A stretch of DNA of 5,235 nucleotides. Origin: Pseudomonadota bacterium. Its GTDB lineage: Bacteria; Pseudomonadota; Gammaproteobacteria; Pseudomonadales; Azotimanducaceae. Where the stretch lies: positions 1 through 5,235 of the forward strand of contig JAQBYL010000321.1 of NCBI GenBank assembly GCA_027622495.1, given 5' to 3'. Shown here in pieces: positions 1 to 5,235 of the stretch. Numbering within the stretch: position 1 is the stretch's first letter; every line of letters begins with the position of its first letter. The notes under the pieces are model-generated. The model saw nothing but the letters and a program-made list of their open reading frames with translations. It did no database searches and was not told the DNA's origin. The translations under genes were made by a program, and so were the position numbers.

Positions 1-262
1 TCCTGCCCATCTCTTCTGTAAGAATCCGATCTTCGTCGGCGCTGAGGCCACCACCGCCGTAAACGGCCGGCCAGGTGGGCACCGTCCAGCCCTTCTCTGC
101 CATTCGCTCAAGCCAGACTTTTGAGTCGGGATTGACGAAAGCTTCATTCCGACCTCCCCAGATCACTTCGTCTTCAGGCGTATGGGTTCGCATGGACGCA
201 GGACAGTTGGCGTCGAGCCAGGTGCGGGTTTCGGTTCGAAATGTCTCCAGATCACTGCTCAC
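1..262 (-). CDS. Acyl-CoA dehydrogenase, N-terminal fragment (runs off left edge)
   Basis: The 87 visible residues look like the N-terminal helical domain of a FadE-type acyl-CoA dehydrogenase, a flavoenzyme that introduces the alpha-beta double bond into an acyl-CoA. Recognisable parts are FRTETRTWLDANCP near residues 8-21, a WGGRNEAFVNPDSKVWLERM stretch at 35-54 and the typical GWTVPTWPAVYGGGGLS segment at 59-73, followed by an EEM helix. The FAD-binding centre and the catalytic glutamate lie beyond the window. The start is taken as GTG at 262, because a purine-rich GAAGAGAA (268-275) lies five bases upstream; an in-frame GTG at 303 and a TTG further in are possible but less likely. The gene is divergent from the flavin reductase. 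Substrate cannot be deduced; the WGGRNE/NPDSKVWL version is one I associate with catabolic acyl-CoA or steroid side-chain dehydrogenases, which is recollection only. Confidence 0.85.
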   Translation of the reverse strand, partial: MSSDLETFRTETRTWLDANCPASMRTHTPEDEVIWGGRNEAFVNPDSKVWLERMAEKGWTVPTWPAVYGGGGLSADEDRILTEEMGR

Positions 263-294
263 AGGCGTTCTCTTCAAAATACGGAAAGGGTCGG

Positions 295-303
295 ATTCTA
301 GCA
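295..303 (-). promoter_or_regulatory. Candidate extended -10 promoter for the acyl-CoA dehydrogenase
   Basis: Read on the minus strand this is TGCTAGAAT, an extended -10 element (TGn followed by a 5/6 match to TATAAT). Transcription from here would start about 26 bases before the GTG start codon. A TTGACC at 313-318 resembles a -35 box, but at 12 bases the spacing is too short for a standard sigma-70 promoter, so the call rests on the extended -10 alone. Confidence 0.35.
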
Positions 304-310
304 CCGGAAA

Positions 311-340
311 TTGGTCAACGAATACCGCGGCGGCTATAGT
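311..340 (+). promoter_or_regulatory. Candidate sigma-70 promoter for the flavin reductase
   Basis: TTGGTC (311-316, only the TTG matches the consensus) and TATAGT (335-340, 5/6 match) are separated by 18 bases and point toward the flavin reductase start at 381, giving a leader of roughly 35 bases. The element sits next to the minus-strand promoter candidate, so one regulator bound here could affect both divergent genes. I see no convincing long palindromic operator; GGTTTTAACC at 350-359 is only a short imperfect one. Confidence 0.35.
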
Positions 341-369
341 TCGCGGCTTGGTTTTAACCGTACTAATGC

Positions 370-375
370 AGGAGA
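370..375 (+). promoter_or_regulatory. Ribosome binding site fixing the flavin reductase start
   Basis: AGGAGA lies five bases before ATG 381. It overlaps the region just after an alternative in-frame ATG at 366, which has no comparable site, so it selects 381 as the start. Confidence 0.7.
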
Positions 376-380
376 CCACA

Positions 381-869
381 ATGGCGGATGCGGATCTGGG
401 CCGGCGGTTTCGCGACGTGATGGGGCACTTCGCCACCGGGATTGTTGTCGCCACCGGTCAGCATGAGGGCAAACCGGCGGGTTTCGCAGCGCAGTCTTTT
501 CTATCGCTGTCGATGGAACCGGCGCTGGTTGCGCTTGCGCCAGCAAAGACCAGCACCAGCTGGCCAAAGCTGCGGGCCTCGGGCAGTTTCTGCATCAACA
601 TTCTGGGCGCCGATCAGAAAGCCATCTGCGACAAGTTTGCGCAGACCGGCATCGAGAAATTCAGCACCTTCGGCTGGCGGCCGGGTGTGACGGGAAGCCC
701 GGTGCTCGATGGCATCCTCGCCTACATCGATTGCGATCTGGAAGTCGAGCACGATGCCGGCGACCACACCATTGCCATTGGTCGTGTCCGCGATCTTGCG
801 ATGCTCGACAGCACCAGTAGACCACTCGTGTTTTATCGGGGTGGCTATGGCCAGTTTAAGGGTCTGTAG
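381..869 (+). CDS. Flavin reductase domain protein (HsaB/HpaC-like, small component of a two-component monooxygenase)
   Basis: This 162-residue protein fits the short flavin reductase family, which uses NAD(P)H to reduce FMN or FAD and passes the free reduced flavin to a partner monooxygenase in the cytoplasm. Motifs in order are FRDVMGHFATG (10-20) at the start of the split-barrel, SFLSLSMEPALVALAP (39-54), the flavin-site GSFCINILG (68-76), AYIDC (114-118), GDHTIAIGRV (127-136) and the C-terminal PLVFYRGGYGQF (148-159). That layout resembles HsaB, the reductase partner of the steroid-degrading monooxygenase HsaA, but also HpaC-type reductases of aromatic catabolism. The frame stays open upstream to ATG 75, but that extension is antisense to the acyl-CoA dehydrogenase and has no family similarity. 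ATG 381 has a good ribosome binding site and gives the usual family length. No large monooxygenase subunit is in the window, so the substrate is unknown. Confidence 0.88.
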   Translation: MADADLGRRFRDVMGHFATGIVVATGQHEGKPAGFAAQSFLSLSMEPALVALAPAKTSTSWPKLRASGSFCINILGADQKAICDKFAQTGIEKFSTFGWRPGVTGSPVLDGILAYIDCDLEVEHDAGDHTIAIGRVRDLAMLDSTSRPLVFYRGGYGQFKGL

Positions 870-891
870 CGCTTTCTCGCAGTAGCGCTGC
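866..891. terminator. Hairpin between convergent genes, possible weak bidirectional terminator
   Basis: The self-complementary AGCGCT occurs at 868-873 and again at 884-889, so the copies can pair into a 6-bp stem with a 10-base loop, extendable by a G-T wobble and a G-C pair to 866/891. It fills the 22-base gap between the stop codons of the flavin reductase and the LLM gene. No T-tract follows on either strand, so intrinsic termination would be weak. Confidence 0.3.
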
Positions 892-1761
892 TTAGATCAA
901 CTGCTGCAGTGCCTCCCAGTGCAGATCACCGAACGTTCCATTCGGATTGACCGGCTGGATGCAGACATGGTCGGCACCGGCATCGAAGTGCTGGGTCAAG
1001 CGCGCCTTGATGGCATCCGGCGTACCCCAGGCAAAGGTGGCATCGATAAAGCGGTCTGATCCGCCATTCTCGAGATCATTCTCATCCATCCCCATACGCA
1101 GCCAGTTGTTGCGATAGTTGGGTAACCCGAGATAAATCTGCGCCACCCCGCGGGCAACCCGCCGGGCAGTGTCTGCGTCGGTTTCGAGAACCACTTTCTG
1201 TTCAACGCAAAGAAGTGGTCCGCTACCGAGGACTTCGCGCGCCATGCGGGTATGGTCGGGTGAAACGAAATACGGGTGTGCTCCTGCGCACTTGTCGCGG
1301 GCGAGTTCCAGCATCTTCGGCCCCAACGCAGCGATCACGGTTTTTGGCGTCTCGCTCGGCGGCACACTCTGATAGGGAGAGGCGGCCATTTTTTCCAGAT
1401 AGGTCCGCATGGTGGCCACGGGTGGTCCGTATTCCAACCCGCGAACCCCTTCCACCAGCGGCTTGTGCGAAACGCCAATGCCAAGCAGAAACCGGTTGCC
1501 CGATTGTTCGGCAAGCGTGTTCTGGGCAGAGACAGTGACACCGGGTTCGCGGTTTTAGATGTTGGCGATGCCGGTGGCGATGTTGAGGGTGCTGGTGTTG
1601 GCAAGCAGCCAGGCTGCGTGCACCAGTGGATTACGGCCCACGGTTTCGGGGATCCAGAGGGTGTTGTAGCCAAGACTTTCAATCCGTTGCGCGGTTTGCG
1701 CTGCCTGCGCGGCGGTAAAGCCTTCTGTGAAATACCAGACACCGAGTTTTCCGAGCTGCAT
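892..1761 (-). pseudogene. LLM-class (F420/flavin-type) oxidoreductase with in-frame TAA at codon 69
   Basis: Read through the stop, this is a 289-codon luciferase-like TIM-barrel oxidoreductase of the kind described by TIGR03620 (probable F420-dependent, MSMEG_4141 type). It has KLGVWYFTEG (5-14), an ALWIPE-like TLWIPETVGR (34-43), ATGIANI (62-68), then after the stop RFLLGIGVSHKPLVEG, ALGPKMLELARDKCAGAHPY, NYRNNWLRMGMDENDL and a C-terminal DAGADHVCIQP. Codon 69 (1555-1557) is TAA, where relatives have Tyr or Trp; the frame is identical before and after, so this is a one-base substitution from TAT/TAC, not an indel. No good restart follows: the first in-frame GTG, at 1455, would omit about 100 N-terminal residues of the barrel. 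ATG 1761 has an AAAGGA ribosome site and begins one base after the crotonase stop, so the two genes form an operon. Family membership is confident. Whether the gene is dead, mis-sequenced or read through is open, and so is the cofactor. Confidence 0.8.
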
Positions 1762-1762
1762 G

Positions 1763-2566
1763 TTATTTTCCTTTGAAGTTGCCGGGACGCCGTTCGCCAA
1801 CCGAGCGGATACCTTCGGTTGCATCCTCGGTGCCGCGCAGCCACTGTTGTTCTTTGAGTTCGTGTTCGGTCGCTTTGGCGACGGCCTGCGCCAACCCGGC
1901 GCGCATGGTGGCTCGGACCGAAACCACTGCCAGGGGCGCGTTTTCAGCAATCTCCTGCGCCATACTCTGCGCTTGTGCGCGCAAGGTGGTGAGATCGGTC
2001 AATACATCCACCAGCCCGATCTTGTGGGCCTGCTCGCCACTGATCCGGCGGCCGGTCAACAGCAGAAGATTGGCCTGCTGCTGGCCAATCAGCCGCGGCA
2101 GGGTCGTCGACAAACCGAAGCCTTGATGAATACCCAGTTTGACGAAGTTGGCAGCGAAACGGGCTTCGGGTGCTGCTACCCGAAAGTCCGCGACCAGGGC
2201 CAGGCCAAAACCACCGCCGATTGCTGCACCCTGGATGGCGGCAACGATGGGCTTTTTACTGGCAAACAGTCGCACTGCTTCGCGATAGAGAATACCGGTG
2301 GTGTTCTTGAACCCTTCCTCTGTAAAATCGCCGCTCGCCGAATCGTCATTGTTCTGTCCGCTGCCAAAATTTGCACCGGCACAGAAGGATTTGCCTTGAG
2401 CTGCGAGCACGATTGCCCTGCAGTCAGGATTCTCGTCGAGGTTATCGAACGCATCCGCTATTGCAGTGATGAGACTTCGATCGAAAAAATTATGCGGTGG
2501 TCTTTGGATCTCCACGGTAGCAACAAAGCCATCGTGGCTGACGGCGAGATCGGCGTAGTCAGGCAT
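1763..2566 (-). CDS. Enoyl-CoA hydratase/isomerase (crotonase) family protein lacking both classical catalytic glutamates
   Basis: This 267-residue protein has the full length and layout of a crotonase-fold acyl-CoA enzyme. The N-terminal strand VEIQRPPHNFFD (18-29) is followed by the first oxyanion-hole region SFCAGANF (60-67), the second oxyanion-hole region IQGAAIGGGFGLALVAD (111-127), the substrate-pocket segment KLGIHQGFGLSTTLPRLIG (143-161), LTGRRISGEQAHKIGLVD (170-187) and a basic C-terminus ending FKGK. By alignment to rat mitochondrial enoyl-CoA hydratase, Glu144 corresponds to Gly121 and Glu164 to Phe141, so classical water addition is doubtful. An isomerase, hydrolase, lyase or other crotonase reaction is more likely, but I cannot choose. 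The ATG at 2566 is the only start before an in-frame upstream stop; its ribosome site is weak. It is the first gene of the operon with the LLM oxidoreductase and is divergent from the MATE transporter, 57 bases away. Confidence 0.9.
   Translation of the reverse strand: MPDYADLAVSHDGFVATVEIQRPPHNFFDRSLITAIADAFDNLDENPDCRAIVLAAQGKSFCAGANFGSGQNNDDSASGDFTEEGFKNTTGILYREAVRLFASKKPIVAAIQGAAIGGGFGLALVADFRVAAPEARFAANFVKLGIHQGFGLSTTLPRLIGQQQANLLLLTGRRISGEQAHKIGLVDVLTDLTTLRAQAQSMAQEIAENAPLAVVSVRATMRAGLAQAVAKATEHELKEQQWLRGTEDATEGIRSVGERRPGNFKGK
1769..1774 (-). promoter_or_regulatory. Ribosome binding site of the LLM gene inside the crotonase 3' end
   Basis: AAAGGA on the minus strand lies seven bases before ATG 1761 and is formed by the last codons of the crotonase gene. 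It supports translational coupling of the two genes and shows that the LLM start is still well formed despite the downstream stop codon. Confidence 0.6.
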
Positions 2567-2623
2567 GGTGAATCAACATTAAGGGTGCAGCAGGCATCTT
2601 AGCATCCGGAGTAGAGCACGCTA

Positions 2624-4009
2624 GTGGACGCGCAGAAGCAGAAAAACAAGACTGGCGAACAGGGCTCGCCGCCAACGGTGTGGCAACTGGCGTTCCCATC
2701 GATCCTTGGCAACCTGTCCTACACCGTGGTGGGTCTGGTGCAGACCCGCTTTGTTGGTGAGCTGGGCGCACAGGCACTGGCGGCGGTTGGCGCCGGGCAG
2801 CGGGTGTTCTTTGCCATGCAGGCAATATTGATGGCGGTCAGTGCCGGGACCACGGCTCTGGTTGCACGAGCCTGGGGTGCTGGTGATTTTGAGGAGGCGA
2901 GCCGCATCACCATGGCGTCGCTGGTTCTGGCCAGCGCCATGTCACTGGTGGTCACCGTCCTGGGTGTGCTGTTCGCTGGCAATGTTGCATCGTTATTCGG
3001 TCTGGATCCGAACACCCTCGCGATGGCGGCAGAGAACATTCGCTGGTTGAGCGTGTTCAATGTTGCTTTTGCAATCACCTTCATCCTGAGCGCTGCCTTG
3101 CGCGCTTCGGGTGATGCGTGGACACCGCTGTGGCTCAGTGTGGCGGTGAACGTGTTGAACATACCGCTTCTGTATGTGTTCGTATTCGGCAAATACGGCT
3201 TTCCGCAAATGGGGGTGGCGGGTGCTGCGCTGGCGGCAGGGATCTCGTTCAGCGTGGGATCGCTTATTTTGCTCGGCTTGTGGATCAAACAGAAGTTCCG
3301 CGTTAGATACGTGGGTGGTGGCTGGTGGCGACGGACGCGACTAAAGCAGCTGCTCGACATCGGCTATCCGGCGGCGCTTGAACAGGGGGTGTTCCAGGTC
3401 GGGTTCTTCATCTTTCTGATGCTGATCGGCAATTTCTACGGTACCGAAGCGTTCGCCGCCTACAACATCGGTATCAACATGCTGATGATCTGCATGACTG
3501 TCGGGTTTGGTTTTTCCATCGCCGGCGCTACGTTGGTTGGCCAGCATCTGGGGGCGGGTGATCATGCGGGTGCCACCCGGGCAGGCTGGCGTGCCTGCTG
3601 GATGGCGACCCTGGCCATGGGCGCGCTGGGTGCACTGGTTATTGTTTACGCGCGGGAGATGGCCACTTTTTTTCTGGGCAACGAACCGCTCACCATCGAA
3701 TATACGGTCCAGTTGACCTGGTTACTGGGCGGTATGATGCCGCTCCTGGCTGTTGAGTTTGCTATTGGTGGTGCCCTGCGTGGCGCTGGCGACACCCGCT
3801 TCCCCCTGATGGCCACCCTGCTGGGACTGATCGGCATGCGTTGCGGCTGGGCCGTGGTTGCGACCTGGATGCAGATGGATGTGTTCTGGGTGTACGCTGC
3901 CCTGGTCGGAGACTATGTACTGAAGGGGGCAATGTTGATCTGGCGTTTTCGCGGAGACCGCTGGAAGACGGTGTTCAGGTTGGAGGAACCGGACAAGGTC
4001 AATGCCTGA
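2624..4009 (+). CDS. MATE family efflux transporter (multidrug/cation antiporter)
   Basis: The 461-residue, strongly hydrophobic protein has the length and roughly twelve membrane segments of a MATE (NorM/DinF-like) inner-membrane antiporter, which exports cationic or aromatic compounds in exchange for Na+ or H+. The internal duplication is visible. The first half has AFPSILGN (23-30), LVARAWGAGDFEEA (79-92) and ALRASGDAWTPL (158-169). The second half repeats these as GYPAALEQ (247-254), LVGQHLGAGDHAGA (304-317) and ALRGAGDTRFPL (384-395). In TM1 the usual VDT...VG motif reads VQTRFVGELG, so the acidic residue (Asp36 of NorM of Vibrio cholerae by alignment) is Gln40. The start is GTG 2624, since an in-frame TAG at 2612-2614 blocks anything earlier; a GGAG at 2608-2611 is a somewhat distant ribosome site. 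Its last 8 bases overlap the glycosylase gene, so the two are probably co-transcribed. Substrate is unknown. Confidence 0.93.
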   Translation: MDAQKQKNKTGEQGSPPTVWQLAFPSILGNLSYTVVGLVQTRFVGELGAQALAAVGAGQRVFFAMQAILMAVSAGTTALVARAWGAGDFEEASRITMASLVLASAMSLVVTVLGVLFAGNVASLFGLDPNTLAMAAENIRWLSVFNVAFAITFILSAALRASGDAWTPLWLSVAVNVLNIPLLYVFVFGKYGFPQMGVAGAALAAGISFSVGSLILLGLWIKQKFRVRYVGGGWWRRTRLKQLLDIGYPAALEQGVFQVGFFIFLMLIGNFYGTEAFAAYNIGINMLMICMTVGFGFSIAGATLVGQHLGAGDHAGATRAGWRACWMATLAMGALGALVIVYAREMATFFLGNEPLTIEYTVQLTWLLGGMMPLLAVEFAIGGALRGAGDTRFPLMATLLGLIGMRCGWAVVATWMQMDVFWVYAALVGDYVLKGAMLIWRFRGDRWKTVFRLEEPDKVNA

Positions 4010-4889
4010 GTTGCCGGACCTGACCATTTATCTCGAGCATCTTAACCAGCGGCTCGCTGGTAAGAAGCTGGTCAAAGTGCATCTGGCGAGCCCATTTGTT
4101 TTACGCAGTGTGACACCCGGGGTCGACGCCTTTGCAGACCGCCGGGTGGTGAGCTGCAAGCGGCTTGCCAAGCAATTGGTGCTCGGTTTCGAAGATGATT
4201 TTTTTATGGTCATCCACCTCATGATTTCCGGCCGTCTGCAGTGGGCAGACACATTCAAACCTCCACCGAAACGACTCGGGCTCGCAGCCTTCGAGTTTGA
4301 AAACGGTACTCTGCTCTTCACCGAAGCGAGCAAGAAAAAACGCGCCTCACTGAGACTCATCGAGGGGCAGGCTGCGCTTGAGGAACTCGATCCAGGCGGG
4401 CTGGAAGTTCTGCAGATTGACCGCCCGACATTCATCGATCGCATCCGCGAAAGCAATCACACCCTTAAACGGGCACTCACGGATCAGCATGTGTTTGCCG
4501 GTATAGGCAACGCCTATTCGGACGAAATTCTCCTGCGTGCGATGCTCTCCCCTTTCAAACGCCCAAGTGCCATGAAGGAACCTGAGCTCGAAGTTCTGTA
4601 CAACGCCTGTTGTGAGGTGCTCAAGGAGTGGTGTGACCGGCTGCGCGAAGAGAATGGCTCGACCTTCCCGAAAAAAGTCACGGCGTTTCATGATCAGATG
4701 GCTGTTCATGGAAAGTACAAGCAACCCTGCCCGGTCTGCGGATCACCGGTTCAGCGTATTGTTTACGCTGAAAACGAGGCGAACTATTGCGCAAAGTGCC
4801 AGACCGGTAGCCGGCTGCTGGCCGATCGTTCGCTGTCCAGATTGCTGAAAGACAACTGGCCGAAACGACTGGAAGACCTGGAAGGCTAG
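4002..4889 (+). CDS. Variant Fpg/Nei-family DNA glycosylase with zinc finger
   Basis: This 295-residue protein belongs to the formamidopyrimidine-DNA glycosylase/endonuclease VIII family, which excises oxidised bases and nicks the abasic site. The N-terminus MPELPD keeps the nucleophile Pro2 and Glu3, but position 6 is Asp where Fpg has Glu. Lys57 (RLAKQLVL) matches the conserved beta-hairpin lysine, HLMISGRL (72-79) matches HLGMSG, and FAGIGNAYSDEIL (165-177) is the helix-two-turn-helix with Asn170. A zinc finger is formed by Cys243, Cys246, Cys263 and Cys266 with the standard CX2C-X16-CX2C spacing. Three deviations from E. coli Fpg stand out: the finger Arg (QRATFYC) is Asn259, the DPRRFG loop is replaced by a lysine-rich stretch around 109-114, and about 29 residues follow the last cysteine. 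From memory, this pattern recurs in a conserved subfamily, so it is not decay. The ATG lies within the MATE 3' end, with AAGG close upstream. Confidence 0.88.
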   Translation: MPELPDLTIYLEHLNQRLAGKKLVKVHLASPFVLRSVTPGVDAFADRRVVSCKRLAKQLVLGFEDDFFMVIHLMISGRLQWADTFKPPPKRLGLAAFEFENGTLLFTEASKKKRASLRLIEGQAALEELDPGGLEVLQIDRPTFIDRIRESNHTLKRALTDQHVFAGIGNAYSDEILLRAMLSPFKRPSAMKEPELEVLYNACCEVLKEWCDRLREENGSTFPKKVTAFHDQMAVHGKYKQPCPVCGSPVQRIVYAENEANYCAKCQTGSRLLADRSLSRLLKDNWPKRLEDLEG

Positions 4890-5235
4890 TTGTTAGCGTT
4901 CGTCTGAAGCTCCGCCCGGATCGCGCTGGAAGACACATCCGCCCGGAACTCCGCCTGCGTTACCACCGAACAAAGATCAACAAATTTCTGCGGCAGATCG
5001 TAGTGCTCAAGGTGCATGAACTCGCCGTCGTCCACCCGTCCGAAAACAAGAAAGCGCACGGCCTGATCGGCAAGCTGCGCCAGAGCCAGATCACGGCTTG
5101 TAATGCTGTCGTAGTAGCGCGGCGCGCAGATGCGAATCAGCGTATCGATGCCAACAACGAATGTTGCCTGGGGAAAATGCAGCGCTTTCTCTACAAAGCT
5201 GGGCAGCCGGGTCAGCCATACCGGTTGCTCGAACT
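4886..5235 (-). CDS. Nucleotidylyltransferase-like protein (NMN/nicotinate adenylyltransferase fold), C-terminal fragment
   Basis: The right edge of the window holds an open minus-strand frame of 115 codons ending in TAG at 4886-4888; its start lies outside. The fragment contains LTRLPSFVEKALHFPQA (7-23), FVVGIDTLIRI (25-35) followed by APRYYDS (37-43), VRFLVFGRVDDGEF (59-72) and FRADVSSSAIRAEL (96-109). The last is the ISSTxIR-type motif that binds ATP phosphates at the C-terminus of NadD/CoaD-type enzymes, and the GxDT..R....RYY segment fits the same fold. I recall similar sequences in proteins where such a domain is joined to a CinA domain, so a role in NAD or another nucleotide pathway is possible but not shown; the HxGH motif needed for catalysis is outside the window. 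The gene ends tail-to-tail with the glycosylase, with a 4-base overlap. Confidence 0.65.
   Translation of the reverse strand, partial: FEQPVWLTRLPSFVEKALHFPQATFVVGIDTLIRICAPRYYDSITSRDLALAQLADQAVRFLVFGRVDDGEFMHLEHYDLPQKFVDLCSVVTQAEFRADVSSSAIRAELQTNANN

Noticed and set aside
350..359. GGTTTTAACC as an operator for a TetR-type regulator
   Set aside because: The arms are only four bases and there is no regulator gene in the window; such a short inverted repeat is expected by chance.
75..380. Upstream extension of the flavin reductase frame to ATG 75 (102 more residues)
   Set aside because: It is antisense to the acyl-CoA dehydrogenase coding sequence and the intergenic promoter region, has no recognisable domain, and ATG 381 has the ribosome site and gives the family's usual length.
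1335..1844. Minus-strand open frame of 169 codons spanning the nonsense codon, considered as evidence for a frameshift
   Set aside because: It is in a different frame from the LLM protein and its translation has no LLM signatures; the true frame is the same on both sides of the stop, so no frameshift is needed.
1762..1950. N-terminal extension of the LLM frame upstream of ATG 1761
   Set aside because: It overlaps the crotonase C-terminus out of frame and shows no LLM similarity; ATG 1761 starts exactly at the family's N-terminal strand.
1727..2602. Plus-strand open frame of 291 codons
   Set aside because: It lies almost entirely antisense to the well-supported crotonase gene; its product is cysteine- and glycine-rich with no family resemblance.
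2567..2623. Promoters or a LexA box in the divergent crotonase/MATE gap
   Set aside because: Only a weak minus-strand TGCTAAGAT without a -35 was seen, and no CTGT-N8-ACAG motif; not strong enough to list.
2719..3360. Minus-strand open frame of 213 codons
   Set aside because: It is antisense to the MATE transporter, whose motifs and membrane segments clearly mark the coding strand.

Overview
The window looks like a chromosomal, densely packed piece of a fairly GC-rich bacterium (high 50s percent GC by eye). It is probably a proteobacterium, perhaps an environmental gammaproteobacterium with an acyl-CoA/aromatic/steroid-type catabolic repertoire. That placement is inferred from the gene families and gene style; no marker gene here proves it. 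I see no RNA gene, insertion sequence, CRISPR array, phage gene or repeat family, and no gene-free stretch longer than about 120 bases.

Left part (1-2566) is catabolic. An acyl-CoA dehydrogenase runs off the left edge on the minus strand. It is divergent from a 162-residue HsaB-like flavin reductase on the plus strand, and the 118-base gap between them holds candidate promoters for both. The flavin reductase converges on a two-gene minus-strand operon: a crotonase-fold acyl-CoA enzyme followed, one base later, by an LLM-class (TIGR03620-like, F420/flavin-type) oxidoreductase. The oxidoreductase gene carries an in-frame TAA at codon 69, at a spot where the family normally has an aromatic residue, while the rest of the frame is intact. 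As given, it is a nonsense-interrupted gene. The crotonase lacks both glutamates used by classical enoyl-CoA hydratases.

Right part (2624-5235) is transport, repair and nucleotide-related. A MATE-family multidrug/cation antiporter, divergent from the crotonase, overlaps by 8 bases a variant Fpg/Nei-family DNA glycosylase, so the two are probably co-transcribed. The glycosylase keeps the catalytic N-terminus, the helix-two-turn-helix and a four-cysteine zinc finger. Several lesion- and phosphate-contacting positions differ from E. coli Fpg, and there is a short C-terminal extension. A minus-strand gene entering from the right edge ends tail-to-tail with the glycosylase, the two stop codons sharing one CTAG. 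Its visible 115 residues look like the C-terminal part of a nucleotidylyltransferase (NMN/nicotinate adenylyltransferase-like fold).

I did not find a clearly new multi-gene system. The points most worth a second look are the nonsense codon in the LLM gene, the variant glycosylase and its pairing with a MATE transporter, and the crotonase with its replaced catalytic residues.
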